Assembly (NCBI RefSeq): GCF_004359215.1
Contig: NC_090618.1
Location: 705,643-723,394, forward strand
From: Bremia lactucae
Taxonomy: Eukaryota > Oomycota > Peronosporomycetes > Peronosporales > Peronosporaceae
Length of the DNA: 17,752 nucleotides
Direction: 5' to 3'
Part shown: in pieces, positions 1 to 8,371 of the stretch
How the letters are laid out: the number at the start of each line of letters is the position of its first letter
How positions within the stretch are numbered: position 1 is the stretch's first letter
The notes under the pieces: model-generated
Told to the model about the DNA's origin: nothing
The model's database searches: none
Seen by the model: the letters and a program-made list of their open reading frames with translations, nothing else
Made by a program: the position numbers and the translations under genes

Positions 1-80
1 TCACCCCGCATGAATTGTTCCTTCATGCGATGGAATTTAAAATGATGGATCTGACCAATCAAAAACATTTTAAAAATTAA

Positions 81-99
81 GTGGTCATTTAGCGACCAC
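81..99. other. Stem-loop before the polypurine tract
   Basis: GTGGTC (81–86) pairs with GACCAC (94–99). The same place in the second element (7049–7067) has the longer stem GTGGTCAC/GTGACCAC, and the right-hand copy has it at 17654–17672. The stem is kept while loop and inner pairs vary. It lies between the antisense ATG and the polypurine tract, so it would sit in the 5' leader of an antisense transcript or near the end of the sense genome. Function unknown. Confidence 0.5.
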
Positions 100-132
100 T
101 CCATCTAATGACATTCAGAGTGATTGTCGTTT

Positions 133-142
133 AAGGGAGGGG
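133..142 (+). promoter_or_regulatory. Polypurine tract of the upstream element
   Basis: AAGGGAGGGG followed by TGA and then the LTR start TGTAACGGGG. In LTR elements this purine run primes plus-strand DNA synthesis. The identical tract precedes the LTRs at 7114 and, inverted, at 17607. Confidence 0.85.
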
Positions 143-145
143 TGA

Positions 146-596
146 TGTAACGGGGTGTATCGTTACATGAAATTAACACTTAAAGGTTGTTAATTAATAT
201 ATTATCTAAAAGGTAGATAATATTTGGAGGATATTACTTTATATAGTAATATCCTGAATTCTTATTCATAAATAGGTATAGACCATTATGTCGATTTATT
301 TCGCAGACTAATCAGCTGTAGAAGTAATCAAAGAGAGTTACAAGATACGATAAATAAGAATTCATTTACATGTTAAGTATTAGTTTATAGTTAAGTCAGC
401 ATTTACAAAGATAGATTAAGAGACACTTAACTATATTAATACAGTTTTCGTTTTACCCTCTTAAGTTAACTTTTCTTAAGAGAAGTCTTCCTCTATACGT
501 ACAGTGTACGTCACCTAACGAAAGGCACCACTCACAACTGAAGCAGTGTGAAGTGGACTTGTACTGAAACAGTACAAGTCGCAGTGCCCCGTTACA
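146..596 (+). repeat. 3' LTR, 451 bp, of the upstream Gypsy element
   Basis: It starts TGTAACGGGG and ends CCCCGTTACA, a perfect 10-bp terminal inverted repeat. The boundaries are set by the inverted copy 17157–17607, which has the same length and diverges into unrelated DNA exactly at CCCCGTTACA. Inside are strong hairpins: AGGATATTAC 228–237 with 246–255, ATTATCT 201–207 with 215–221, and ACTTGTACT 557–565 with 571–579. LTRs carry promoter and polyadenylation signals, but I could not place them confidently. Confidence 0.85.
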
Positions 597-985
597 CACT
601 AGTTCTATTAATTGATTGATTTAAGTTTAAATCAACACCGGCAATCGTTACAAGACACGATTAGGCGTCGCGCAAGGAGGCGCATTACATAACTACTTAT
701 TAATATATTAAAGCCAGAAGGTAGAAGATCTCAACGGAAGAATTTATTATATTAATACAGATCTACTTTCTCTCTATTCTAAATGTAATGGGGTGTCCCG
801 TTACATAGGTATTATCTCTTATAAGAGATGTAATAAATATTATTTATCATTAGAGGAAATCAATAAAGAAGTACAACATTAATATCGTTATTAATTTTGA
901 ATTTAATAGTCTCAATATTTCTAAATTGGATCTATTAGTGAATGGTCAACTAACTACGAGTACTAGTCGAAGGTGCCCCGTTACA
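597..985 (+). repeat. Remnant of the 5' LTR of the second Gypsy element
   Basis: This stretch ends ACTAGTCGAAGGTGCCCCGTTACA, resembling the end of the 3' LTR at 7598, and is followed two bases later by a plausible primer-binding site, so 985 is a good LTR end. An internal TGTAATGGGG (784–793), closely followed by TCCCGTTACA, resembles a fused pair of LTR ends. The part before about 950 does not align clearly with the 3' LTR. The best reading is that the upstream element's LTR inserted into, or recombined with, this LTR and left its tail plus rearranged sequence. Confidence 0.55.
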
Positions 986-987
986 CC

Positions 988-995
988 TGGTAGCA
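988..995 (+). promoter_or_regulatory. Candidate tRNA primer-binding site
   Basis: TGGTAGCA lies two bases after the LTR end. It is complementary to a tRNA 3' end UGCUACCA, as in initiator methionine tRNA of several eukaryotes. Only the first eight bases fit; the following CTTC does not extend the match to the vertebrate initiator sequence. The oomycete tRNA would have to be checked. Confidence 0.5.
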
Positions 996-1042
996 CTTCT
1001 TAGTCCGTTCAGCGACATACGCACGTTCCATCCAACATTGAT

Positions 1043-2200
1043 ATGTTGGATGAAGAAGGAGGGAGCTTTCCAGCCCCTAAGAAGGCTATCACGCCACGCG
1101 TGAAAGGTTTACTCATTTAAGTGACCTTGAACAGAGAGCGATCGAACGAATGAGATCGGTCATAGGCGGGCCAGCCGTTGGCGCCATGGTATACACACTG
1201 AAAAGAAATGAACAGCATGCAGCCATAGCCGAGTTCATACAACACGAACTCGACGCGGCCCGAGAGAAAGTAGCCTTGTTTCACCAGCAAGGCTCTTAGC
1301 ACGCGGAGATGGTGAGAGGACAGGGTGCTCAAAATTAAAATGTTGAGACAGCAGCATGTGAATGCTGCTAATGGGCCGACACTTCCGTGTCTACCCGAAC
1401 GCTTAAAGAATAAAACTCCAAGTTTACGGCAGTCGAAGGCGACTCCCTTTTGAGATGGTTTGTCGAATTAGACGACGCCATAGAAGCTCGCCGCATCAAT
1501 GATGATACGACGAAAGCGAAATTTGGCGTGTCCAACTTAGTCGGACGTGCCAAATCTTGGGCCTGAGGATCTAGTTTACGATTCATTAGACTTTGGGTCG
1601 TTTGAGGGCTTTAAACCCGGCTCAGACAAACATTTGCGCCGCCACGTGCTGAATTCAGGATTCGTGCCGAGGTCCTGGTTTTGAAGACCTTCACGCTTAT
1701 GCCCAACATACCCGATACCAGGTCAGTTGTATCGTGAGTCATCCAATTGATGAACAAACACAGGTAACTGTGTTTATTAAATGTCTTGCAGACCTACCTG
1801 TTAATACCCACCTGTTCCGGCTAGAATTACAGTCGCTCGACCAAGCGATCTCTATAGCGGAACAGGAGGGCTTCAGCCTGAAACAAGCTTTCGTCTACTC
1901 AGGTGCATATCGTCCACCGAGACGACAAAAAAACGGAGTTCCAGAACCCATGGATCTTTCGTATGCAGAGCGAGCTCGCTCTTCAGATTACAAACGGTTA
2001 CAGAAATGAAGTCGTTGTCAAAAAATGGGCCACTACGCCTATGAGTGTAGTGCCCCACGGCCAGTGCACTGAGAGAAAAGATCGACCTCTCGGTAGAACA
2101 GCGGAGAACGCGGATACGACGCTGTTGCGAAATCGCAACAGCGAGACGAAGCGTATAAAAACGGTCGGGGTCAGTATGTTCGGAGCGCCCTACTGATCCA
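1043..2200 (+). pseudogene. gag: gag (capsid/nucleocapsid), broken
   Basis: Gag packages the element RNA. The reading starts at ATG 1043 (MLDEEGGSF...), stops near 1120 and continues in another frame as a helical N-terminal region to a stop near 1299. A capsid-like segment around 1430–1565 contains LLRWFVELDDAIEARR and ends in a stop at about 1564. A 91-codon open stretch at 1734–2009 (FIKCLADLPVNTHLFRLELQ, then a PEPMDLS tail) follows. The CX2CX4HX4C zinc knuckle spans 2007–2048, but the codon for its first Cys reads TGA. The rest (Cys 2016, His 2031, Cys 2046) is intact. The C-terminal tail continues in shifted frames to about 2196. The identification rests on the capsid-like pattern, the knuckle, and position before protease and RT. 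Confidence 0.8.
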
Positions 2201-2329
2201 GCAAAGTCAAAAGAACTTGCAGACCTTTTGACGAAAGTTGTCTCTAACACATAAACATTGTGTTCAACTGCCCCAGGGGATGAGGTTAACCTCATCATCC
2301 TGGAAATAAAAGTTTCAAATAATTTACCA

Positions 2330-2620
2330 CTTAAGTCCCTACTTGATTGTGTGGCGTCGAATAATTTATTTGACGCTAATCGCTACAAGATTGCAGACTC
2401 AAATTTATTGATCGCGATATCTTTAAAATAAGGATGACATCGCTCCTATCAACAGGCGCATCTGTAATATGTAAGAAACGTGTAGTTGGTATCCAATACA
2501 CGTTGAAGGATAAACAGTACGATAATGATTTCATCGTACTAGATTATCTGGATTATTACGGCTCAGAAAGTACGAGCCATGTATAAACTGATAGTATGAA
2601 GCCATGACGATGCCTGTCTC
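2330..2620 (+). pseudogene. Retroviral-type aspartic protease remnant
   Basis: LLDCVASNNLF (about 2340–2375) corresponds to the D-(S/T/C)-G-A active-site turn, with the Gly codon now GTG (Val). Downstream, FIVLDYLDYYG (about 2530–2563) resembles the later hydrophobic part of the fold. In between are several stops and frame changes. The normal role is cleavage of the Gag-Pol precursor; this copy cannot do that. The call depends on the motif and the location between gag and RT. Confidence 0.6.
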
Positions 2621-2743
2621 TTGTTCATCAGATGGCCAACTGATGAACGTCTTGAAGCGTCTACAAGAGTGTGATGTCCTACGAGGGAGTGCAATGGCCT
2701 CACTTGTGGTACGGTCGTTAGTACGACTGCACAAGATTGCAGA

Positions 2744-3373
2744 GTGATTACTAATTTTACTGTGGAGTCAGCTGCCGGCGGCTGTGCGAATGCACAGGCA
2801 GCGCCGAAGGTCCACCACTCGAATAAGTTGAGTGGATTAAGACATGAATGTACGCCTAGCGGGCGATATTCAAGGAATATACCGGTTGCTCCAACGGGAC
2901 AACACGATTACCCTAGGTCGAGTAGGGATTCAACCGTAGAGGACCCGACTATGATAGCGCAATCACATTCGGAAGACGTTGAGGGAAGAGGTCCCCACGT
3001 ACTTAAGGAGAAATCTCCCCAAATAGTTGAAGTTACTAGACTTCTAGATCCCGAGAGATTAATCCCTTGGCAGCCTGTGGATAAATCCCAGGAAGAAACC
3101 GAGACATTAAATGTCTTGGTTAATAACGGTTCAAGAGAAGGCGCTTATACTCTTAATCTGTATGCGCATCCGAAGTTAACTTCAGAGATAACTCAATTAC
3201 CAACCCTAGAACCTAAGCGGTTCTTGAGAGATCTGCATGGTGGTAAAATCAAGCAGATCTGCGTATTCGTCACGGAGGACGATTACGTAACCGATATTCG
3301 GTCAGCGATATTTTTCGCAGAGCACGAACGGGTTCTCAGCAGCTCATCGATGGACGAAGTGCCCTTGATGTGA
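2744..3373 (+). pseudogene. Pol linker between protease and reverse transcriptase (open, 209 codons)
   Basis: This is the longest unbroken sense segment before RNase H. It holds a polar N-terminal half (the ATG is probably not a native start, since pol is read as one polyprotein) and a more structured second half with ITQLPTLEPKRFLRDLHGGK, KIKQICVFV and VLSSSSMDEVP. Such spacers precede RT in oomycete Gypsy pol. After 3373 the frame shifts and continues as KTRIERYTTQFW toward the RT. No enzymatic motif is seen; it may tether protease to RT. Confidence 0.65.
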
Positions 3374-4300
3374 AGACTCGGATTGAGAGATATACTACTC
3401 AATTCTGGGTGTCACTAAAGATAAATCCTTTATACAAGGATTTGATTGAATTTAGGGTTGTATTCCTTGAAACAGTTTGAATGCGAGTTGCCTAAGGATA
3501 GAGGCACTCGACATGAGATCGAGTTCAAACCGGGCTCAAAGTACTGTACCATGAAGCAGTGGCCACTGCCTCGTGAACAAATACTTGCGATCGATAATTT
3601 TTTTATCGATCGACTAAACGCGAGCCATGTAAGGGAGTCAACCTTTCCACATAGCTCTCCGATTTTCTGTGTGCGAAAGGATTCCGACCTTCTGTGTGCG
3701 AAAGGCCCCAGGATGAAGGCGGATAAAGCACGCATTCAATAAAATGAATGCTGCAACGGTACCGGCTTAAACGCCGATACCTAGAAAAGCCGTAATCATA
3801 TATGGTATGTCTAAGAGTACGATCTTTACGTCTACGGATCTGATGGATGGGTTCTGTCAAATCCTTATGCGTGTCGGGGCATCGCGTACACAGCAGTGAG
3901 CACTCCCAGTGGGATGCTCTGGGATTGGCTAGTGATGCCTCAGGGGCTTAGTAACGCCCCAGCAACATTCAACAGATGTGTCACAAATCTGTTGAGACCG
4001 GTGCGAATTCTCGCACCGAGTTTTTTAGACGATATATTCGTCCATAGCCGGGCCCTGGACGGGATGACGGGCGTGAAAGTTCATAAAACTCAGAATCGCC
4101 AGGTTCTTACACCTATGCGAAAGCATAACTTGTACGCAAATCTGAAGAAGTGTATATCGCTGCAGCGAAATATTACTCTTTGGGTGCATCGTCGGTAAAC
4201 GCGGCGTGCGCCCTGATCCCGAAAAGATCAAGGCAATTACCAAATGATCAGTTTCAGTCGATGTCAAGGGACTTAGAAAGTTCCTTGGTTTAGCGGCGTA
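3374..4300 (+). pseudogene. Reverse transcriptase domain, broken
   Basis: Fingers: RHEIEFKPGSKYC and QWPLPREQI (from about 3510), then HSSPIFCVRK. Palm: STDLMDGF near 3835 keeps the first catalytic Asp, followed by STPSGMLWDWLVMPQGLSNA (3899 on), the typical W.VMPQGL.NAP.TF block, and the active-site box FLDD (4022–4033), where Tyr of YXDD is Phe. NLYANLKKC near 4130 is the following helix. Breaks: a 25-bp tandem duplication at 3659–3707 shifts the frame inside the fingers, a stop follows near 3740, another lies near 3898, and the frame is lost again after 4198. The function would be copying element RNA into DNA; this copy is dead. Confidence 0.85.
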
Positions 4301-4301
4301 C

Positions 4302-5168
4302 TTGCACAGGTACTCTCGCAATTATACCGAGATGACAGTTCATCTCTCTCGTCTCTTGAAAAAAGACGAGAAATGGTTATGGAACGCTGATTTTCAGCGT
4401 TCGTTTGAAGGTATGACGCAAAGCTTGATGCAATCGCCTATCTTGGCTATTGCAGATCAAGACAGACCATTCCATGTGGTCTGTGACGCCAGCAATTTCG
4501 CAATCGGCTGCGCGTTAATGCAATACGATACAGACGGCACGGACCGCGTCGTCTGTTACCAATCGCGTCGGATGCAACCAGCTGAACGCAACTACCAGTT
4601 TATGACAAAAAAATTCCTTGTCATGAAATATGCACTGGCTAAATTTAGGGTCGACCTCCTTGGAGATAGACCGTTCATCGTATATACGGACCATGCTTCA
4701 TTACGCACGGCCGTAAACAGTCCACACCTCTCGCAAAGAATGGCGACGTGGCTATCCTTCTTCGCGGAGTATAACTTCTCCGTCGAAAATAAACCAGGAC
4801 GACTTAATGTCGTCGCTGATGCGTTATCACGCCGACCCGATTTCGTGTCGGCAGTGCACTACAACAGTAAAAATAATCTCACTGTTGCAGCACTCATTTC
4901 AAGTGTTCCGTCATCAACCTTGGTTGATGAAATAAAGAAAGCCTACAGAGAAGATAAAGACCTTCTATGTTTGATGGATCATCTAATGAATCCATCCAAT
5001 AAATCTTATATAGATAAAGCGGCTTTATATCGATCGTCATCCGATCGATACACAACACGCAACGGCTTATTGTATTACACAGCCGTTACCGGCGACACCC
5101 CACGTGTCGTCGTCCCAGTTCACAATGATTTGCGCTTGCGCATCATGTATGAGTGTCACATGCACTAA
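4302..5168 (+). pseudogene. RT connection, RNase H and start of integrase (open, 288 codons)
   Basis: The ATG is internal to pol. Residues 1–40 end the RT thumb (LSRLLKKDEKWLW). RNase H follows: VVCDASNFAIG (Asp62), QPAERNYQF, VYTDHASL (Asp130), KPGRLNVVADALSRRP (Asp173). The catalytic Glu expected in the block before MKYALAKF aligns with Lys104 (codon AAA), so RNase H is probably inactive. The integrase N-terminal zinc region begins at about residue 240 (TRNGLLYY, VHNDLRLRIMYECHMH) and breaks at the stop at 5166. SGHREREKTYIT continues in another frame to about 5205. Nothing resembling the DDE core or a chromodomain follows. At least 14 perfect hairpins lie within 4347–5109. Confidence 0.85.
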
Positions 5169-5349
5169 CAAGTGGACATCGTGAACGTGAGAAAACATAT
5201 ATCACAGTAAGTCTCATTTAAAATTAATGACCTAGTGCTACTCTCTACGGTAAACTTACCTAAGCGATTAGTCACTTGTTCTTTCCGTGTACTGCATCGA
5301 AGAGGCAATGCGTACACAATAGAATTGCCACGTAGGATGTGAACGCATC
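5166..5349. other. Integrase stump and deletion junction
   Basis: Bases 5169–5205 read SGHREREKTY, the end of the integrase HHCC zinc-binding region in a shifted frame. From about 5206 to the end of the antisense gene at 5350 I see no pol-like reading frame. The catalytic core and C-terminal domain normally expected here are gone, so this is a deletion junction or the edge where the antisense region was joined. Confidence 0.6.
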
Positions 5350-6995
5350 CTACGTTTTACGTTGGTCGGCTCCGCCCGTACCATCAGTACGCGGCTTCTT
5401 CCGAGGACGGATGTGACCACCCTTTTCAAGAATCCCCAAAAGATTCTTGTGATCGCGAAGCAGGTTCTCATGTTGAACCTGAAGTTTCTCATGCCGGTTC
5501 CGAGTTCCTCGAAACTGCGATGAGCTGACGACAGCTTATCACGAAGAGTGTGATATTTCCATTCGTACTACAACATGGAGTACGCACTCTTCGGACGGTC
5601 TTCCAGCCGCTCGATATGGTGAGCCTGCACCGTCTGCTCCAACGAGCGACGCTTGCCACGCTCTGGTCAAGTTTCTTCTCCGAATCATGGAGGAAGCGAT
5701 CGATTTTGTCGATCTTCGACTCTAGATCCGACACACGGTTCAGATTTAATTTTTCCTCCTCCACCACAACCGTTGATGGATTCTCACGATGGTCAACGTT
5801 CCTTGTGGAACGTATCCAAACCACCGTGATGTGAAGGGGCAGTGAACGAGTTATCTTCTTCGCTGGCGCGGTTATCCACCTTTACATGACAGCTGAGAGC
5901 TTCGTTCCCAATTGGTTGCTGATGTTGAGGGTCTCGTTCGTCAGTTGACGAGACCCATCCGATGGTTCAGAAGGCCCATCGGAAAACACGCGCCCCTGGC
6001 GCGTGTAAATCGATTGCAAAACGTCAATCGCATCCCGCATCTCAATACAGATGCGAGCCCTTCCCCAGGGCGAAGAAAGGCAATAGACATCCCCTTCTAC
6101 TCTCTTCGTGTTGTCAACACAATACGGACAGGGATCACCCCACGTGAGGCATAGAAGTTTAAAACCGATGCATTTATTACTTTGCACCAGTTGGAGTTCG
6201 TTTTACAAACTTTACGCGAATCGCGTTAAGTATTTGAAGCCAGGCTTCGCGTCCAATGTCTTTGACATTGCGAATGAACGCGCTCCAGGCTTGCATAAGC
6301 GAGACTTTATCTCGCTTTTTGTTGCCACTATACCATCGATGCTTGAAAAAAGGATCGAGATAAAATTCTTTCTCAGCGCGAAAGTTCTTCGCGCTGGGAT
6401 CAAGGCCATGTAGCTTTGTCGCAATAAATAAGGGATATTTATTGTGAGGAGTAGTCTCTCCAGACAAGCTATTGATAAGCCGTTCGGACAAAAGCCACGG
6501 CTTCTTTTCACGGGCGAGGTGAGACATTTTATTGTCTTCACTCCCCTGAGTGGTACCCACTAAAGTAGGGGTACCACATGAACCTTTTTTACGATAGCTT
6601 ACGCCATCGTCATCACCTTGCACAGAAACAGGAGCAGGTGACCGTACGGGAGACGGGACGGGCGATGAGGAATCATCCTCATCGTCGGAGCCATACAGAC
6701 CATTATCTCGTCTATCAGAATGAACCCTTTATTTCGAAGGCTCATAGTCAGCCGCCTGACGTCTATGAGGCGACTAATCTACTCTCCCCGAGTCGGCCAT
6801 ATCGTCCGACTCGCATTCGTAGTCGACCTCCAAAGAGGGGTCGAATAAATTCACGTGGTAAACCACCACGTGCACCCGCAACATCTAGTGAAAAGATACT
6901 ACAGCAGACAAAACGTCTGCCGCAAGAGACATTAGTGCGTCACCCGCGGCTGCATGAACCGCAGCCGAAGACTCCGCCGCATAATTTTTCTTCAT
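5350..6995 (-). pseudogene. Unrecognised antisense gene inside the Gypsy element
   Basis: Reading leftward from ATG 6995, one frame runs to 6177 with only three stops (6885–6887, 6774–6776, 6729–6731), so about 270 codons share a frame. It has an Ala-rich start (MKKNYAAESSAAVHAAAG), acidic and Ser/Pro stretches (GSDDEDDSSSPVPSPVRSP), then a conserved-looking region (EFYLDPFFKHRW, SGNKKRDKVSLMQAWSAFI, REAWLQILNAI). A frameshift at about 6180 leads to a Cys-rich part (CLTWGDPCPYC, then VYCLSSPWGRARIC) down to 5882. Further shifts give a coiled coil (LESKIDKIDRFLHDSEKKLD; LRDKLSSAHRSFEELG; HENLLRDHKNLLGILEK) and a basic tail ending at the stop at 5350–5352. The opposite strand has no comparable frame. 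I do not recognise the family. Position between integrase and 3' LTR recalls antisense ORFs of some plant Gypsy elements. Confidence 0.65.
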
Positions 6996-7048
6996 GCGAT
7001 GGAAATCAAAATGATGGTTCTGACCTATCAACATCATTTTCAAATTAA

Positions 7049-7067
7049 GTGGTCACATAGTGACCAC
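7049..7067. other. Stem-loop before the second polypurine tract
   Basis: GTGGTCAC (7049–7056) and GTGACCAC (7060–7067) form an 8-bp stem with a 3-base loop, 9 bp if the flanking A/T pair is counted. It is the counterpart of the stem at 81–99. Confidence 0.5.
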
Positions 7068-7100
7068 TCCATCCAATGACAGTCAGAGTGATTGTCGTTC

Positions 7101-7110
7101 AAGGGAGGGG
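7101..7110 (+). promoter_or_regulatory. Polypurine tract of the second element
   Basis: AAGGGAGGGG, followed by TGA and the LTR start TGTAACGGGG at 7114. It is identical to the tract at 133–142. Confidence 0.85.
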
Positions 7111-7113
7111 TGA

Positions 7114-7598
7114 TGTAACGGGGTGTATCGTTACATGAAATTAACACTTAAGGTTTTTAATTAATATATTATATAAAAGGTTGATAATATTTGGAGAATA
7201 TTACTTTATATAGTAATGCTCGGAAATCTTATCCATAATTAGGTATAAGCCGTTATATCTATTTAACCGGCAGACTAATCAGCTGTAAACGTAAGCAAAA
7301 AGAGAGAGACAGATAAGATTTCAACTGCATGTTTAGTATTGATTATAATTAAGTTAGCATTGACAGATAGAAAGAAGCAGAAACTTAATTATATTAATAC
7401 AATTTTCATTTAACCCTCTTAAAGGTAGTTGTCTTAAAGAGAAGTCTTCCTTTGCACGTACTAGTGTACGTGAAGTGACGTAAGGCACCACTCGCAACTG
7501 AAGCAGTGCGAAGTGGACTTGTACTGAAGCAGTACAAGTCGTAGTGCCCCGTTATTTCAACTAGTACTTATCGTGCTAGTGAAAGGTGCCCCGTTACA
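7114..7598 (+). repeat. 3' LTR of the second Gypsy element
   Basis: It starts TGTAACGGGG and ends CCCCGTTACA (7589–7598). It aligns along its length with the LTR at 146–596 but with many substitutions and small indels, roughly four-fifths identity by eye, so it belongs to a related but older lineage. A degenerate CCCCGTTA at 7547–7554 marks where the shorter 451-bp LTR type ends. The extra ~45 bases end in CTAGTGAAAGGTGCCCCGTTACA, a motif repeated downstream. Confidence 0.75.
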
Positions 7599-7802
7599 CA
7601 AAAGCCGTAGAATTTACCTTTAGTAGCTAAGCCTTATTAGCTACTTAGAACGTTCCTCTGCACGTCGTGTACGTTAAGGAAATCGAGGGAATCTACCTTC
7701 ACTGTAATCAGTGTAAGCTGACTACCACTGTTGTCAGCACTAGCAAAGGTTCCCCGTTACAGCTATTGCTGAAGTGGTACTAGCGAAAAATACTCCGTTA
7801 CA
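7599..7802 (+). repeat. Array of decayed LTR 3'-end fragments
   Basis: The terminal motif (CTAG, a few bases, AAAGGTGCCCCGTTACA) recurs at 7739–7761 (CACTAGCAAAGGTTCCCCGTTACA type) and 7779–7802 (ACTAGCGAAAAATACTCCGTTACA). The bases between include pieces similar to the LTR interior, such as a CACGTCGTGTACG-like block near 7660. This looks like successive truncated LTR tails or a tandemly expanded LTR end. Confidence 0.5.
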
Positions 7803-8371
7803 TGTGTGCGTTGAAGTGCAAGGTCGCCTAGAAACGCCCACCTACAAGGTACGTTAATGCTGTCTTTGCTATTCTCTTGTGCGTGGAATTTTCCTTTATT
7901 AAAGCTTGGGATTCAGCCTAAGCGTGTCATTGCCAAATCGATGCATGCTGTATGTGGCCTAAGGGTTCTAAAAATTTCATGACAAATTGTTGCACAATGG
8001 TTTCTTTGTAGTGGATAGCGAAGAATTCGGATCTCAAAAATAATATAATTATTTATGTAAGTTACATCAATCATTTCTCGGAGCTCTTTAATGGAAATAT
8101 TTGTTGTGCATAAAGTCTTCGTGCGATTTTTCTTCATGCCAAGAATGAAAAATGGAAATAATGTTGGCGAGTATGAATGTTCGAAATATTAAGCTAAAAC
8201 CTTGATTGAGTACGTTTAATGTTTAAAACGAAAATAGTTACGTAACGGATATGAATGAAAAGGTAAAATCCAGAGGTTCTCTCGTCGTGTTTTTGTCTGT
8301 AAGGTAATTCTTGCTACAACTGCATTTACGAAAAATCAAGTCCGTAAATTCTAATTGCTCCGTTCACGTCG
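7803..8371. other. Intergenic, upstream of the C2 gene
   Basis: AT-rich sequence with no supportable gene. It should contain the promoter and 5' leader of the C2-domain gene, but I see no convincing oomycete initiator motif. Confidence 0.5.

Larger units (their letters stand above)
1..596 (+). mobile_element. 3' end of a Ty3/Gypsy LTR element (upstream element)
   Basis: The last ~130 internal bases, a polypurine tract and a complete LTR are visible; the rest of the element lies left of the window. The internal part matches the bases just before the 3' LTR of the second element (about 6975–7113), which identifies it as element sequence. On the minus strand, 26 down to 1 gives the first eight codons (MKEQFMRG) of an antisense frame like the one in the second element. 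The whole segment is repeated inverted at 17157–17752, with bases 1–176 identical and about 18 differences by eye in the rest. Seen directly; the assignment to Gypsy rests on the linked pol genes of the second element. Confidence 0.85.
597..7598 (+). mobile_element. Decayed Ty3/Gypsy retrotransposon with an antisense gene
   Basis: Order: 5' LTR remnant, primer-binding site, gag, protease, linker, RT, RNase H, start of integrase, antisense frame, polypurine tract, 3' LTR. Protease–RT–RNase H–integrase is the Ty3/Gypsy (Metaviridae) order. Every sense gene is broken by stops or frameshifts, and the integrase catalytic core is absent, so the copy cannot be autonomous. The 1.6-kb antisense frame is unusual. 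Short perfect hairpins occur throughout. LTR–internal–LTR–internal–LTR across 1–7598 resembles a tandem or nested arrangement of two related elements. Confidence 0.85.

Noticed and set aside
146..985. A single 840-bp LTR
   Set aside because: The inverted copy diverges exactly at the CCCCGTTACA corresponding to 596, so the LTR of that family is 451 bp.
6578..7048. 156-codon plus-strand frame
   Set aside because: Basic, Pro/Arg/His-rich composition typical of the complement of a coding strand. The antisense frame over the same bases has better protein character.
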